Below are positions 5,651-6,509 of a DNA stretch of 6,509 bases, one piece after another. Under the pieces are notes generated by a model that saw nothing but the letters and a program-made list of their open reading frames with translations, made no database searches and had not been told where the DNA came from. Origin of the DNA: Ardenticatenia bacterium (GTDB lineage: Bacteria; Chloroflexota; Anaerolineae; Aggregatilineales; Ch27); the NCBI GenBank assembly GCA_026983935.1, contig JALSTC010000805.1:1-6509 (forward strand). Direction: 5' to 3'. The position numbers and the translations under genes are program-made. How positions within the stretch are numbered: the stretch's first letter is position 1; each line of letters opens with the position of its first letter.

Positions 5651-6509
5651 TCAATCATTTCCGCTCCCCGGGAGCGCATCCCCTTTATCCGGTACGACGC
5701 TCAACAGATCGCAGAGTGTGGCGGCAATGTGCTTGATCGGCACGACCTGCTCCGCTGCGCCCATGGCCACCGCCGCGCCTGGCATGCCGTAGACCAGGCA
5801 GGATTTTTCGTCCTGGGCAATGGTGCGTGCCCCCTGCTGGCGCATCTTGAGCAGCCCTCTTGCGCCATCCGTGCCCATGCCGGTCAGCAGTACGCCGACT
5901 GCCCGCGGCCCGAAGTGTGCCGCCACCGATTCGAACAGCACATCCACTGACGGCCTGTATGGCCGCCCGGCCTGCTCCGGCTGCAGGATGGCCTGCACGC
6001 CGTGTTCCAGCCGCCGTACTGTCAGGTGTGAATCACCGGGCGCGATGATCACCTCGCCGCCGTCCACGATCTGGCTGTGGCGGGCCTGCATGACGTGCAG
6101 CGGTGTCGCCCCGTCCAGCCAGCGGGCCAGCCCATCCACAAATCCCTCGGCCATGTGCTGGACGATGACGACGGGCACCGGCAGAGTGGCTGGCAGCGCA
6201 TGCAGGATTTTGTGCAGGGCCATCGGCCCACCCGCGCTGGCCCCGATGGCGATCACCAGCGGCCCGGTTTCCGGCTCTTCGGCCAGGTGAGCCAGCACGT
6301 CCGGTGAGGGGGGCAGCGGGCCGGTATCCGCCCAGCGGCGCACCAGACTCACCCCGGCCATCGAGCGCAGCGTGTTCAGAAAATGGTTGCGGCGGCTGGC
6401 GAAATCGGGGTGCGTGTGCGGCGGCGGCGTTTCCAGTACGGCCAGTGCCCCGGCCTGCAATGCCAGAAAGGCCAGGTCCACATCTTCGCGGCTGTGAAGC
6501 TGCCCGCTG
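5651..6509 (-). CDS. cheB: CheB-type protein-glutamate methylesterase (5' partial)
   Basis: CheB removes methyl groups from, and deamidates, receptor glutamates to reset chemosensory adaptation. The frame is open to the right edge, so the N-terminus is missing. A GTG at 6481 is only an internal codon. Counting it as 1, the catalytic triad is complete: Ser82 in IGASAGGP, His109 in VIVQHM and Asp205 in TGMGTDGARG, with spacings of 27 and 96 residues against 26 and 96 in Salmonella CheB. IAPGDSHL (146-153) and YGMPGAA near the C-terminus are further signatures. Upstream of the linker, the sequence from the edge reads as the last helix and strand of a receiver, with LALQAGALAVLETP ending at residue 19. 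The usual Lys before Pro is Thr18, so receiver phosphorylation may be altered. The protein ends GSGND at a TGA, 126 bases before the CheY-like gene on the same strand. Its CheR partner is not in the window. Confidence 0.93.
   Translation of the reverse strand, partial: SGQLHSREDVDLAFLALQAGALAVLETPPPHTHPDFASRRNHFLNTLRSMAGVSLVRRWADTGPLPPSPDVLAHLAEEPETGPLVIAIGASAGGPMALHKILHALPATLPVPVVIVQHMAEGFVDGLARWLDGATPLHVMQARHSQIVDGGEVIIAPGDSHLTVRRLEHGVQAILQPEQAGRPYRPSVDVLFESVAAHFGPRAVGVLLTGMGTDGARGLLKMRQQGARTIAQDEKSCLVYGMPGAAVAMGAAEQVVPIKHIAATLCDLLSVVPDKGDALPGSGND

Overview
The window is high-GC bacterial DNA, tightly packed with genes. Its gene content fits the phylum Chloroflexota best. The main reasons are the alpha-solenoid protein built from 'RA-x-AL-x-AL-AP-x-L' repeats, the stand-alone receiver with a GADDYIPKD ending, and chemosensory genes mixed with roadblock and RsbT-like modules. 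This placement is inference from protein style. No rRNA or other phylogenetic marker is present.

Left part, + strand: the window opens inside a FetB-family (YbbM) membrane permease that runs off the left edge. About 170 bases of non-coding DNA follow, holding a promoter-like -10 box and a perfect 7+7 base dyad over the predicted transcription start. Next comes one long gene (943-3270) for a soluble protein made almost entirely of about 18 degenerate helical repeats, with no recognisable enzymatic domain.

Right part, - strand: this is a chemosensory cluster, read from right to left. It holds a CheB methylesterase cut by the right edge, a 126-base gap, then a run of four genes: a single-domain CheY-like receiver, a small protein that aligns with RsbT-type anti-sigma kinases but has lost the ATP-site residues, a CheW adaptor, and a protein with an N-terminal receiver and a C-terminal roadblock/LC7-like domain. 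The last three genes are joined by two ATGA stop/start overlaps, so they are probably made together. The two halves of the window converge on a 21-base gap containing a GC-rich hairpin.

The most notable point is the state of the signalling domains in the - strand run. The CheY-like protein has a complete phosphorylation site. The receiver of the last gene has Glu where the phosphorylated Asp should be and has lost the usual acidic pair. The RsbT-like protein has lost its catalytic Glu, its Mg-binding Asn and both glycine boxes. The visible end of the CheB receiver lacks the conserved Lys. This suggests a chemosensory pathway in which one phosphorylatable receiver works beside several 'pseudo' domains acting by binding rather than catalysis. 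CheA, CheR and the receptors are not in the window and probably lie to the right.
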